Below are positions 51,602 to 60,304 of a stretch of 64,000 bases of DNA, piece by piece. The DNA is taken from assembly GCA_014762645.1 (NCBI GenBank), contig JABURP010000071.1, positions 1-64,000 on the forward strand, written 5' to 3'. How positions within the stretch are numbered: the first letter of the stretch is position 1; every line of letters starts with the position of its first letter. The stretch is from Crocinitomicaceae bacterium (GTDB taxonomy: Bacteria > Bacteroidota > Bacteroidia > Flavobacteriales_D > Crocinitomicaceae). The notes beneath the pieces were generated by a model. That model had not been told where the DNA came from. It worked only from the letters and a program-made list of their open reading frames with translations, and ran no database searches. Made by a program: the position numbers and the translations under genes.

Positions 51602-51979
51602 TTAATTAGCATTGCTGGCAACAAGCTCAAGCACATCCCCATAGAGCGATTGAAGGTCTTCTCCGAACTCCAGCATATCTACATCACCTGGTTCATATTT
51701 CCAGATAACTTTTGTGCGGGTGTTTTGAACGCGCGTGAGTTTCTTGACAAGCTCTGACAGGACAATACCGGTCGCTGTATTTTTATAATCAAGGTCTAAA
51801 ACAACCTCAATAGCGTCTGGTTGATTTTCAATTAACTCGTCAAGCCATTTTGCAACAGGAGTGTAAAAACTAAGAGCGTCTTCGGGATAACTGCGGCCTG
51901 TGATGGTAAGTGTTCCTTCACTTTTTACCCCCACTATATTGGGAGAATTTTCCGTAGCTTTTTTCATGAATATTTCCAT
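51602..51979 (-). CDS. SiaC-like (DUF1987) regulatory phosphoprotein
   Basis: This 125-residue protein matches the SiaC family: EGTLTITGRSYPEDALSFYTPVAKWLDE, then LDLDYKNTATGIVLSELVK, with Thr at the position phosphorylated in SiaC, and VIWKYEPGDVDMLEFGEDLQSLYGD. SiaC is a partner-switch-type protein that controls a diguanylate cyclase (SiaD) in Pseudomonas, through the kinase SiaB and phosphatase SiaA. None of those partners is next to it here. ATG at 51979 is preferred, because a TTG 10 codons upstream gives a non-homologous start. Confidence 0.82.
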   Translation of the reverse strand: MEIFMKKATENSPNIVGVKSEGTLTITGRSYPEDALSFYTPVAKWLDELIENQPDAIEVVLDLDYKNTATGIVLSELVKKLTRVQNTRTKVIWKYEPGDVDMLEFGEDLQSLYGDVLELVASNAN

Positions 51980-52230
51980 AAGTTTTACTGTTGAATTATT
52001 AATAATCAACTATCTGGGTAAATAATTAAGCGACAGCTAAGATAGGCAGATTAGCCTTTGCAAGCAATAGAAACACTGAAAAATTCCTAAAAAATTAGTT
52101 GGTGTTGTGAGGGCCAAACTATTATGAGTGCATATTTTCCATCAGACAATAAGAACTCTGCTACAATTACATTGTTTAATTGTAGTGAGCGGTTTGTTGT
52201 TGTGATGAAATCAGTGGTGTATTGTCTTGA

Positions 52231-52296
52231 TTAGGCTAAAAACCCACCCAAAACAATAAAAGCCGCAAGCACAAATATGACAAGCTTTAATCTCAT
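52231..52296 (-). CDS. Possible 21-residue membrane peptide (very short ORF)
   Basis: The frame reads MRLKLVIFVLAAFIVLGGFL plus Ala and stop. That is a two-Lys/Arg N-terminus and one membrane-helix-length hydrophobic stretch, a design seen in small membrane peptides. There is no good Shine-Dalgarno, but this group rarely has one. Chance occurrence in AT-rich intergenic DNA is also possible. Confidence 0.25.
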   Translation of the reverse strand: MRLKLVIFVLAAFIVLGGFLA

Positions 52297-52449
52297 TTCA
52301 TCAGCAAGGTACTTCTATATGACCTTTGATGAAAATGAATTTGGTCACTCAAACGGTTGAGTTACTAACATCTTTTACACATTTCAGATTAATTTTTGGT
52401 CAAATTCGTGATTAAAGAGGAATCTATTCAGTCAATTAACAGAATGTTG

Positions 52450-52457
52450 TAATTTTG
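52450..52457 (+). promoter_or_regulatory. Bacteroidota-type -7 box (TAATTTTG) of the ALDH7-type gene
   Basis: It fits TAnnTTTG and ends 28 nt before the ATG at 52486. No clear -33 box was found. Confidence 0.5.
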
Positions 52458-52485
52458 TACCAGAATTTAATAAAAACAAGGATTT

Positions 52486-54042
52486 ATGGCTACAGCAGTT
52501 GCAGATACGGAAATTAAAGAAGTATTAAATCAATTAGGAGTGGAACCTGAAAACTCAGGAGCATCCACCGGATCACATTGGTTCACCACTAGAGGGGAAA
52601 AAATTGATTCGTATTCTCCCGTTGATGGAAACCTTATTGCTAGTGTTCATGCTGCAACTGCATCAGAATATGAAGCTTGTATACTGAAAGCACAGGAAGC
52701 ATTTAAAGAATGGCGATTAATGCCAGCGCCGAAAAGAGGTGAAATTGTGCGACAGTTAGGAAATAAACTTCGTGAATATAAAGAGCCGTTGGGAAAACTT
52801 GTTTCCTATGAAATGGGAAAATCCTATCAGGAAGGATTAGGTGAAGTACAGGAGATGATTGATATTTGTGATTTTGCAGTTGGACTTTCGCGCCAATTAG
52901 ATGGGTCCACATTGCAATCAGAGCGTCCTGCCCACAGAATGTATGACCAGTACCAGCCATTGGGAGTTGTTGGAATAATTTCCGCATTTAATTTCCCTGT
53001 TGCGGTTTGGAGTTGGAATACAGCCCTTGCATGGATTTGCGGAGACGTTTGTATTTGGAAACCGTCTGAGAAAACACCTTTGACGGCAGTTGCCTGCCAA
53101 AAGATCACCAATGAAGTATTTCAGGAAAACAATGTTCCGGAAGGGGTATCTAACCTTATTATTGGAGATGCAGAGATTGGAAAATTAATGAGTAACGATA
53201 AGCGTGTTCCTTTAGTTTCCGCTACTGGATCTACCCGTATGGGGCGGGCAGTTGCCGAAGCCGTAGGAAAACGACTTGGAAAATCTTTGCTTGAGCTTGG
53301 TGGAAATAATGCAGTTATCATTACACCATCAGCAGATCTTGAATTGGTGATTCCAGGAGTTGTGTTTGGAGCCGTTGGGACAGCCGGACAGAGGTGTACC
53401 TCTACGAGAAGATTGATCATCCATGAATCGATCTACGATAAAGTGAAAGATATTTTAGTTAAAGCATATAACCAAATCAAAATTGGAAATCCACTTGACG
53501 AGAACAATCACATGGGACCACTTATTGATAAAGATGCAGTGGCCATGTATACTTCAGCTATTGAGAAAGTAAAAGCCAAAGGTGGAAACATGCTGGTTGA
53601 AGGAAAAGTTCTAGAAGGCGAAGGGTATGAATCAGGTTGTTATGTTTCTCCATCAATTGCTGAAGCGCAAAACGAATGGGAAATTGTTCAGCACGAGACA
53701 TTTGCTCCACTACTTTATATCATGAAGTATACAGGAGATGTTTCAAATGCCATTGCAATTCAGAACGGAGTTGATCAAGGATTATCATCAGCGATTTTCA
53801 CGAATAACATTCGAGAATCTGAGTTGTTTTTATCAGCTGCGGGATCTGATTGTGGAATTGCCAACGTAAACATTGGTACTTCTGGAGCGGAAATCGGTGG
53901 TGCCTTCGGTGGAGAAAAAGATACAGGTGGAGGCCGTGAGTCAGGGTCAGATGCCTGGAAAATATACATGCGAAGACAAACAAATACCATTAACTATTCT
54001 ACTGAGTTGCCTTTAGCGCAAGGGATTAAGTTTGAATTTTAA
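52486..54042 (+). CDS. ALDH7-type aldehyde dehydrogenase (alpha-aminoadipate semialdehyde dehydrogenase-like)
   Basis: This 518-residue enzyme has the NAD(P)-binding and catalytic blocks of aldehyde dehydrogenases: LGKSLLELGGNNAVIITP with the catalytic Glu, VGTAGQRCTSTRRLI with the catalytic Cys, and the C-terminal GGAFGGEKDTGGGRESG. The sequence style (GQRCTSTRRL, NVNIGTSGAEIGGAFGG) points to the ALDH7/AmaB group that acts on aminoadipate semialdehyde in lysine breakdown and related substrates. Its length fits. It stands alone on the plus strand, and a strong bidirectional terminator follows. Confidence 0.92.
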   Translation: MATAVADTEIKEVLNQLGVEPENSGASTGSHWFTTRGEKIDSYSPVDGNLIASVHAATASEYEACILKAQEAFKEWRLMPAPKRGEIVRQLGNKLREYKEPLGKLVSYEMGKSYQEGLGEVQEMIDICDFAVGLSRQLDGSTLQSERPAHRMYDQYQPLGVVGIISAFNFPVAVWSWNTALAWICGDVCIWKPSEKTPLTAVACQKITNEVFQENNVPEGVSNLIIGDAEIGKLMSNDKRVPLVSATGSTRMGRAVAEAVGKRLGKSLLELGGNNAVIITPSADLELVIPGVVFGAVGTAGQRCTSTRRLIIHESIYDKVKDILVKAYNQIKIGNPLDENNHMGPLIDKDAVAMYTSAIEKVKAKGGNMLVEGKVLEGEGYESGCYVSPSIAEAQNEWEIVQHETFAPLLYIMKYTGDVSNAIAIQNGVDQGLSSAIFTNNIRESELFLSAAGSDCGIANVNIGTSGAEIGGAFGGEKDTGGGRESGSDAWKIYMRRQTNTINYSTELPLAQGIKFEF

Positions 54043-54068
54043 GGAATGAATTTTCCAATAAGAAAATG

Positions 54069-54101
54069 AAAAACCCCGAACTTTATCGTTCGGGGTTTTT
54101 T
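54069..54101. terminator. Bidirectional terminator between the ALDH7-type and PorP/SprF genes
   Basis: A perfect 8-bp stem CCCCGAAC (54074-54081) / GTTCGGGG (54088-54095) with a 6-nt loop is flanked by A and T runs. It lies 26 nt after the ALDH stop and 8 nt before the PorP stop on the other strand. Confidence 0.9.
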
Positions 54102-54108
54102 AATGATA

Positions 54109-55035
54109 TCAATTTAAACTTGGTTTGTCTTTGAACTTTTTTTCCGGTGTATTGAATCGGTACTGTACCATCACTTCATGACTTCCCTTTGAGTATTGCT
54201 GCAGAGGATTCAGTGAAAAATCAAATGCATATCCCACAATCACAGCATCTTTATAGTTATACTGTAAAAATGTGGATGCGAATCCCAAACTCTTATATGC
54301 TGCTCCCAATCCGATCATATCTTTGTAGTAACAAATCAATGAAACATCTCCTTGTGGTAGTACGTTATTCGTATATTTTACCAGTACAGATGGTTTCAAA
54401 CTAAACTCATTTTTAAGATCGAAATCATACGCAGCACTTAAATAATAGTGGGTTACTAATGAAGGAGCGTTCTCAAAATTGACTGTATTAAATTGGTCGG
54501 TATTCATACTGATCATGCGGGGTATTGAAATACCTACATGCAATCTTTCTGTATGGTAAAATGCACCAAAACCAAAGTGTGGAACAAAAACATTCACATA
54601 ATCATTGGCAAGCAGTTCATCATCTTCATCCCAGTAAACTAAACGGTCAAATTTAGTGTTGACCAGATCAAAACCGGCATTTACACCAAACGCCAACTTG
54701 TGGTTTTCATTGATTTTAATATGATAGCTATACATAGCTCCCACATTGGTTTGGTTGGTAACACCAACGTGATCCTGGTATACCATCCCACCTATACCCA
54801 TGTTGAATTTTTCCAGGGGCATATCAAATGTTACTCCTCCACTTGTAGGTGAACCGTCAAATCCAACCCACTGCTTTCTAAAAGTTCCTGTGACTGAAGA
54901 ATAGTCATTGGATCCAACTGCTGCCGGGTTGTAGAAGGCAATATTATCACCGAAAAAGGTGTAGGTATATTCTTGTTGTGAAAGTGCAGTGCTTCCCGCG
55001 ACTGCTGCAATCAATATGGTTATTAATTTTTTCAT
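54109..55035 (-). CDS. PorP/SprF-family T9SS outer-membrane protein
   Basis: This 308-residue protein has a signal peptide (MKKLITILIAAVAGSTALS) and the PorP/SprF N-terminal QQEYTYTFFGDNIAFYNPAAVG. Fourteen-strand-type alternating sequence follows, with a C-terminal strand region GYAFDFSLNPLQQYSKGSHEVMVQYRF. SprF-like proteins are needed for the export or attachment of type B (gliding-type) CTD proteins such as SprB. The gene follows the 1651-residue SprB-like adhesin after 54 nt, which is the expected pair. ATG at 55035 is used because it starts the signal peptide. Confidence 0.92.
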   Translation of the reverse strand: MKKLITILIAAVAGSTALSQQEYTYTFFGDNIAFYNPAAVGSNDYSSVTGTFRKQWVGFDGSPTSGGVTFDMPLEKFNMGIGGMVYQDHVGVTNQTNVGAMYSYHIKINENHKLAFGVNAGFDLVNTKFDRLVYWDEDDELLANDYVNVFVPHFGFGAFYHTERLHVGISIPRMISMNTDQFNTVNFENAPSLVTHYYLSAAYDFDLKNEFSLKPSVLVKYTNNVLPQGDVSLICYYKDMIGLGAAYKSLGFASTFLQYNYKDAVIVGYAFDFSLNPLQQYSKGSHEVMVQYRFNTPEKKFKDKPSLN

Positions 55036-55089
55036 TGTCATCTCATTTTTGTTGAACATTTCAATATATAGAGGTCAACGGGATGTATT

Positions 55090-58000
55090 TTATTTTCTCC
55101 TTAATTCGACGAAGTTCTTTAATTCAATTTCTCCGTCATTAATTTTTACAATTACATAGTAAACGCCATCCGGTAAATCTTTTCCGTTATTATTTACCCC
55201 GGTCCAGTCGTTGGTGTAGTCATCAGCTTCGAAAACTACATTCCCCCATCTGTTCGTTACCACAAAGCTGTTGTTCGGATAAGCTTCTAAACCTCTGATA
55301 TGGTAGGTATCGTTTTTACCATCTCCGTTCGGTGTCATAGCTGTAGGCAATTCCAGATCGTAAGGTTCAACCAGTTCCATACCCACTTTGTAGGTACATC
55401 CATGGTCATCCGTAATGATCACTTCATAAGTACCTGAAGTTAAACCGTCGAGATCTTCTGTAGATTCACCATTTGACCAGTCGTAATCGTAAGGAGCAGT
55501 TCCGCCAGTTACTTCAAGGTCGAGAGCACCATCTGAACCTCCGTAAAAAGTGATGTGATGATCGTGGAAATTAACAGGTGCATCTAAACTGGCCCAGAGT
55601 GAGTCAGGATGATTCACTGCATAGCTTTCACCCAACACACAGTTGTTGCCGTCCGTGACAGTTACAGTATACTCTCCTTCACTCAGGTTCTCATTGATAT
55701 TTGTAGTAATACCGTTGTCCCAGGAATAAGTATAAGGCAACGTACCACCACTTACCGTCAAGGTAATTTCACCGTCGGAATATCCGTAGCAGAGTGCATC
55801 CGAGATAACTGCTTCGAAACTCAATGAATCAGGCTCATTTACTGCTCCGTTGATTACGGTCCAACAACCATTATCATCTGTTACAGTAACTGCATACGTT
55901 CCTGCCAGGAGGCTGTCAATATCTTCACTTGTAGCTCCTGTGTTCCATAGATATGTATATGGAGGTGTACCGCCGGTCACCGACAAGTCAGCTGCTCCAT
56001 TGCTATCTGACTTACATAGCGCGTCTGTCATTGTTAGGTCAAGATCTATTGCAGTTGGGTCAACCACCAACTCATCCAACACATACACACAACCGTTAGC
56101 ATCTGTTAAACTAACCTGATAGGTTCCTGCTGCCAGGTTCGTTACATCTTCAGTTGTTGGTCCGTGATTCCACTGATAATTGTAGGGAGAAACTCCACCG
56201 CTTGATGTCACATCAATGGCACCGTCATTTCCACCGTTACAGCTAACATCTGTAATTTCGGTAATAATACCAAGGGTATCTGGTTGTGACAGGAAGATGG
56301 AATTATTCGTTTGACAACCGTTGAGGTCTGTTATAACTACATTGTATGTGCCTGTACTCAATCCTGTTGCTGTTGCACCTGTTTGACCATTTGACCATAG
56401 ATAGGTGTACGGGCCAACACCTCCATTTCCGGCTGCGGTTCCCTGACCGTCTGAAGATCCATAACAGCTTACATCTTCACCGTTGTAATTGGAAGAAACG
56501 TTGGCATTAGAAGTTAACTGTGTAGGATTTATCAATGTTATACTTTCATTCAAACTACAGCCATTATCATCTATCACTGTGAGCGTATAGGTACCTGCAT
56601 TTAAACCGGAAAGGTTAGGTGTTGAGGCTCCATTGCTCCATGAGTAGTTATACGGAGTGGTACCTCCGGTAACTGTGGATCCGGCTGAACCATCAGAACT
56701 TCCAAAGCAAGAAATGTCTTCTCCGTTGAAATCTGAGGTAACATTTACTGCCAAAGTCATAACGTCTGGTAGGGTTACGGCATAGGACTCTGAATAACAG
56801 CCTTTGGAATCCATAACCACAATGTTATAGCTGTTGTTGATGTTTACTGAGATATCATAATCCAGTGCAGGATTGAAGGAGACACCATTATCTGTTGATA
56901 CGGAGTAATCTGCGGTTCCTCCGCCTGGTGTAACTGTTATTATTTCTGTTGTCTGTGCTCCGTAGTAACACAGGTTGAAAGAAATATCACTTGCAATCAC
57001 ATTGGTATCAATTTCTACTACATAGGTGTCGGACAAACAACCGTTTACATCCTGAACGACCAGGTTATACGAATTATCTACCGGCATATTTTCATTGTAA
57101 TCTCCGTAGGACAAATAATTGATACCGCCATCAAATGACAGGCTATAATTTGCCGTTCCACCAATTGGAGTTACAGATACCTGTGCAACGGTCGACCCGG
57201 GAACAGGACATGCTACTACAATACTGTCTGCAACTACCTTCTCCGGTTCATTGATAAGAATTGTAATTGGTCCTTCTGTTGAACATGAATTACCGTCAGA
57301 TAAATTGAGGATGTATCCTCCAACATCTAATCCACTAAGATCTTCTGTTGTTCCTCCATTGGACCAATCAAAACTGTAACTTGGTGTTCCTCCAACTACG
57401 GTAATGTCAATACTTCCGTCTGTTCCTTCAAAGCATGTTACATCCTGAGAAGTATATGCCACCTGAAGTACATCTGGTTCTGTCACTGTTGTGCTGGCTA
57501 CAGAAGTACACCCATTTTGGTCGGATACTGTAACGGAGTATGTACCAGGGCTTAGGTTTATTCTATCTTCATTTGTATTTCCATTGTTCCATAAGTATGT
57601 ATATGGAGGGAAAGTTCCACCAGAAACCATCAAGTCAATTGTTCCATTATCTGCACCGTTACAGGTACTTGGTGTTGTCAACATGCCTGTTGTTAGTGCA
57701 CTAGGTTCGTTTACACCAAATGAATAGAATGCGTAGCAATTTTGTGCATCCGTAACTTCTACGGTATAGATATCAGCACTTAATCCTGAAATATATGTTG
57801 TATCGGTTTCAAGAGTACTCCAATTGATACTGAACGGACCCGTTCCGTTTATAATGGTAAGTACTGCATCCCCATCATTTCCGCCGTTACAGCTTACAGA
57901 GCTTGTTCCAACGAAAATGTCGAATGTATTACAAGGAGGTTCACTGATGAATAAACTATCTTGCAATGTACAGCTGTTATCATCCGTTATAGTTACAGAA

Positions 58001-60045
58001 TACCATCCTGTAGGCACACCTGAGATATTGTCAACAGAACTTCCGGTGGACCAGGCGTAGTTGTAGCTTCCTGTTCCGCCTGAAACATTTGCCTGTGCTG
58101 AACCATCACTTCCGCCTTGAACGGTCACATCTGTATGAGTAAATGTATTTGAAACAACATCTGGTTCTGTTATATTTATTGTTCCGTGTGCCAAACATCC
58201 ATTGTCATCTGTTACGGTAATTTCATAGGTCCCGGCTGGTAAATTGTTGGCAGTGCTTGTTGTCTGTGATGCATAATCATTCCACTGGAATGAAAAAGGA
58301 GATGTTCCTCCTACTGTAGTCACAGATGCAGATCCCGTTGAATCTCCAAAACACAAAACAGAAGTGGATGAAGTATTCACCGAAAAGCCGTTACACTGTG
58401 GTTCGTTTACAACGACACTTCCGTTGATTTGACAGCCATTACCATCTGTTACTGTTACGGTATAAATACCATAGCTTAATCCAGTTTCTGTAGCTGCTGT
58501 TCCACCGCTGTTCCAGGAATATGAAAACGGAGGAGTTCCACCGGTAACACTTGCTGTGGCAGTTCCGTCAGATCCACCATTCACAGTGGCAGGAGTACTT
58601 GACATACTGATATTCAATGACGGGGGAACAGAAATGGTAAAACAATCTGAGTACGTGCAGCCATTAGCATCATTTATACTTAGGCAGTGTGTTCCTTCAC
58701 CCAATGTTGTTGAAGTTCCGGAGGTACCATCTGACCAGGAATAAGTTAGCGGAGATAATCCTCCTGTAACTACTGGATCTATAAGTGTCTCAGAAGAATT
58801 ACAGTTGAGTGACATATCTGCCAAATCCGTTTGAATGGTATCAACAAAAAACAAAATAATTTCATCTGAATTGTTTGCACATCCTCCTCCGGCACCGGTT
58901 GAGGTTAGTGTCAAAGTAACAGATCCACTGGCAATTTCTGATGAGGTTGGGATATAGGTTAGGGTGAGATCAGTATTTGAACTGATATAAGACCCTGCAC
59001 CACCTGACCAGATTCCACCAGTTGCATTTTGAACGTTACCAACCAGTGAGCTTGATGGGTTATCCGCACATAATACCTGATCGGCACCGGCATCCACAAC
59101 CGGTGGATTTACCTCACTCACGGTAAATGTTTTGAAGAATTCATCACACGATCCTGGTTCGTAGTTACCATCTCTCACCTCAACTGTATAAGTACCTGCC
59201 TGGTTAGTTGTGAACGTTGGTCCTGTAGCAATTTGATTTAGTGCATTATCATACCAATAGAAGTTATAATTGCCGTCTCCGCCGGTAGCAGATGCATTAA
59301 TTATTGCGTTACCACCGCTACAGAAGGTTGCCGTTTGTGGCGTTGCAAATACTTTTAAAGAATCCTGAATTGTAAAAGAAACAGTATCTGAAAAAATAAA
59401 AGACCCAACGCAATAATCCAGAATTGGATATCCCTGAACTTCAAACTCTACATAAGTGGGCCCGTTTGGATCAGGAGTAAATACTGGGTCAAGGCAATTA
59501 GTGCAGTCCAATAAATAGTTATAATCCCCTGGGTTACCAGGTGAAATAGAGTTCCAGCTAATGGATTGAGCTGTGACGCCCAATGCTTCCACAGGTTGAA
59601 CACAGTTCATTGGAACAACCTGGTCGTCTGGGAAAGTAGGTTTGGGAACTGAAACAAGGGTATAGTTACCATTGTCTGTACCGGGTTTACAAAATGTTAG
59701 CGTGAACGGACCGGGATCAGTTACACAAATGGTGTCTTTTAAATTATACTGAGGACCACAATCAATTTGCCAATTTAAACTTCCGTAAGCTCCGGCACCG
59801 TCATAATCAAAAAAGATTCCAGCTGAATTGGAATCAAGTGTGATGTCGAAACTTATACAATTGTAATTGGATGGTGCTCCACAACATTGCCCTAGTCTGT
59901 CCTGTGCATCTGCTTCATACAAAACCCATGTAGAATCTGGTGCACCGCTAAGGTCAATTACATAATTGGGTACGTTAATACCGCATTGTGAATAGGTAAT
60001 ACTGCTGATCAAAAGGGAGGCGAACGTTAGTATTATTAATTTCAT
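55090..60045 (-). CDS. SprB-like repetitive adhesin with gliding-type (type B) C-terminal domain
   Basis: This 1651-residue protein has a signal peptide (residues 1-20) and two Ig-like/unassigned regions (about 20-400). About 15 SprB-type modules of roughly 75 residues follow, each with the pattern CNGxxDG...GGTxPYxYxWSNG...LxxGTYxVTVTDxNGC. Modules 8 and 9 are degenerate (FDGGINY, TDNGVSF, with no W). The C-terminus is a CHU_C gliding-type sorting domain (about 1560-1651: TAMTPNGDGKNDTYHIRG, TNRWGNVVFEADDYTNDW, DGVYYVIVKI). It is exported by T9SS with PorP/SprF help and displayed or moved on the surface. Confidence 0.95.
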   Translation of the reverse strand: MKLIILTFASLLISSITYSQCGINVPNYVIDLSGAPDSTWVLYEADAQDRLGQCCGAPSNYNCISFDITLDSNSAGIFFDYDGAGAYGSLNWQIDCGPQYNLKDTICVTDPGPFTLTFCKPGTDNGNYTLVSVPKPTFPDDQVVPMNCVQPVEALGVTAQSISWNSISPGNPGDYNYLLDCTNCLDPVFTPDPNGPTYVEFEVQGYPILDYCVGSFIFSDTVSFTIQDSLKVFATPQTATFCSGGNAIINASATGGDGNYNFYWYDNALNQIATGPTFTTNQAGTYTVEVRDGNYEPGSCDEFFKTFTVSEVNPPVVDAGADQVLCADNPSSSLVGNVQNATGGIWSGGAGSYISSNTDLTLTYIPTSSEIASGSVTLTLTSTGAGGGCANNSDEIILFFVDTIQTDLADMSLNCNSSETLIDPVVTGGLSPLTYSWSDGTSGTSTTLGEGTHCLSINDANGCTYSDCFTISVPPSLNISMSSTPATVNGGSDGTATASVTGGTPPFSYSWNSGGTAATETGLSYGIYTVTVTDGNGCQINGSVVVNEPQCNGFSVNTSSTSVLCFGDSTGSASVTTVGGTSPFSFQWNDYASQTTSTANNLPAGTYEITVTDDNGCLAHGTINITEPDVVSNTFTHTDVTVQGGSDGSAQANVSGGTGSYNYAWSTGSSVDNISGVPTGWYSVTITDDNSCTLQDSLFISEPPCNTFDIFVGTSSVSCNGGNDGDAVLTIINGTGPFSINWSTLETDTTYISGLSADIYTVEVTDAQNCYAFYSFGVNEPSALTTGMLTTPSTCNGADNGTIDLMVSGGTFPPYTYLWNNGNTNEDRINLSPGTYSVTVSDQNGCTSVASTTVTEPDVLQVAYTSQDVTCFEGTDGSIDITVVGGTPSYSFDWSNGGTTEDLSGLDVGGYILNLSDGNSCSTEGPITILINEPEKVVADSIVVACPVPGSTVAQVSVTPIGGTANYSLSFDGGINYLSYGDYNENMPVDNSYNLVVQDVNGCLSDTYVVEIDTNVIASDISFNLCYYGAQTTEIITVTPGGGTADYSVSTDNGVSFNPALDYDISVNINNSYNIVVMDSKGCYSESYAVTLPDVMTLAVNVTSDFNGEDISCFGSSDGSAGSTVTGGTTPYNYSWSNGASTPNLSGLNAGTYTLTVIDDNGCSLNESITLINPTQLTSNANVSSNYNGEDVSCYGSSDGQGTAAGNGGVGPYTYLWSNGQTGATATGLSTGTYNVVITDLNGCQTNNSIFLSQPDTLGIITEITDVSCNGGNDGAIDVTSSGGVSPYNYQWNHGPTTEDVTNLAAGTYQVSLTDANGCVYVLDELVVDPTAIDLDLTMTDALCKSDSNGAADLSVTGGTPPYTYLWNTGATSEDIDSLLAGTYAVTVTDDNGCWTVINGAVNEPDSLSFEAVISDALCYGYSDGEITLTVSGGTLPYTYSWDNGITTNINENLSEGEYTVTVTDGNNCVLGESYAVNHPDSLWASLDAPVNFHDHHITFYGGSDGALDLEVTGGTAPYDYDWSNGESTEDLDGLTSGTYEVIITDDHGCTYKVGMELVEPYDLELPTAMTPNGDGKNDTYHIRGLEAYPNNSFVVTNRWGNVVFEADDYTNDWTGVNNNGKDLPDGVYYVIVKINDGEIELKNFVELRRK

Positions 60046-60069
60046 AACTGTTGTCTTAAAATGTTAGGA

Positions 60070-60077
60070 CAAAGCTA
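60070..60077 (-). promoter_or_regulatory. Bacteroidota-type -7 box (TAGCTTTG) of the adhesin-porP operon
   Basis: On the minus strand it fits TAnnTTTG and ends 24 nt before the ATG at 60045. No -33 match is clear. Confidence 0.45.
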
Positions 60078-60304
60078 TTTGTAGATACTTGCCATGGAAG
60101 TGAGTAAAGTCAGTTTGGATGAATACCTTGGTCACATAATGCAGTGACTCTTTCACAAGTAACGGCCTGACTTTTATCTTTATTAGTAAGAGAAATGTAA
60201 GTTTTGCACGGCTTTGTACGTCTAAGCGGCTTATTGCAAAGTAGATAATCGGTAATTCTTAAAAATGCCGTAATTTTAGCATAATCTAAAAGCTACCGTT
60301 CACC

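Larger units (their letters stand above)
51980..52485. other. 506-nt intergenic stretch between the siaC-like and ALDH7-type genes
   Basis: This holds one possible tiny frame (52231-52296, minus strand), an unsupported plus-strand frame of 36 codons (from 52124), and the -7 box of the ALDH gene at 52450. I see no tRNA-like sequence or repeat. Leader or promoter functions are likely because both flanking genes start here. Confidence 0.4.

Noticed and set aside
52124-52234. 36-codon plus-strand frame in the gap before the ALDH7-type gene
   Set aside because: Composition looks random, with no signal, helix or ribosome-binding context, and it overlaps nothing conserved.
55090-60045. CRISPR-like regular repetition
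   Set aside because: The repeat period is about 225 nt, stays in frame, and encodes the SprB-type modules. There are no short identical DNA repeats with unique spacers.
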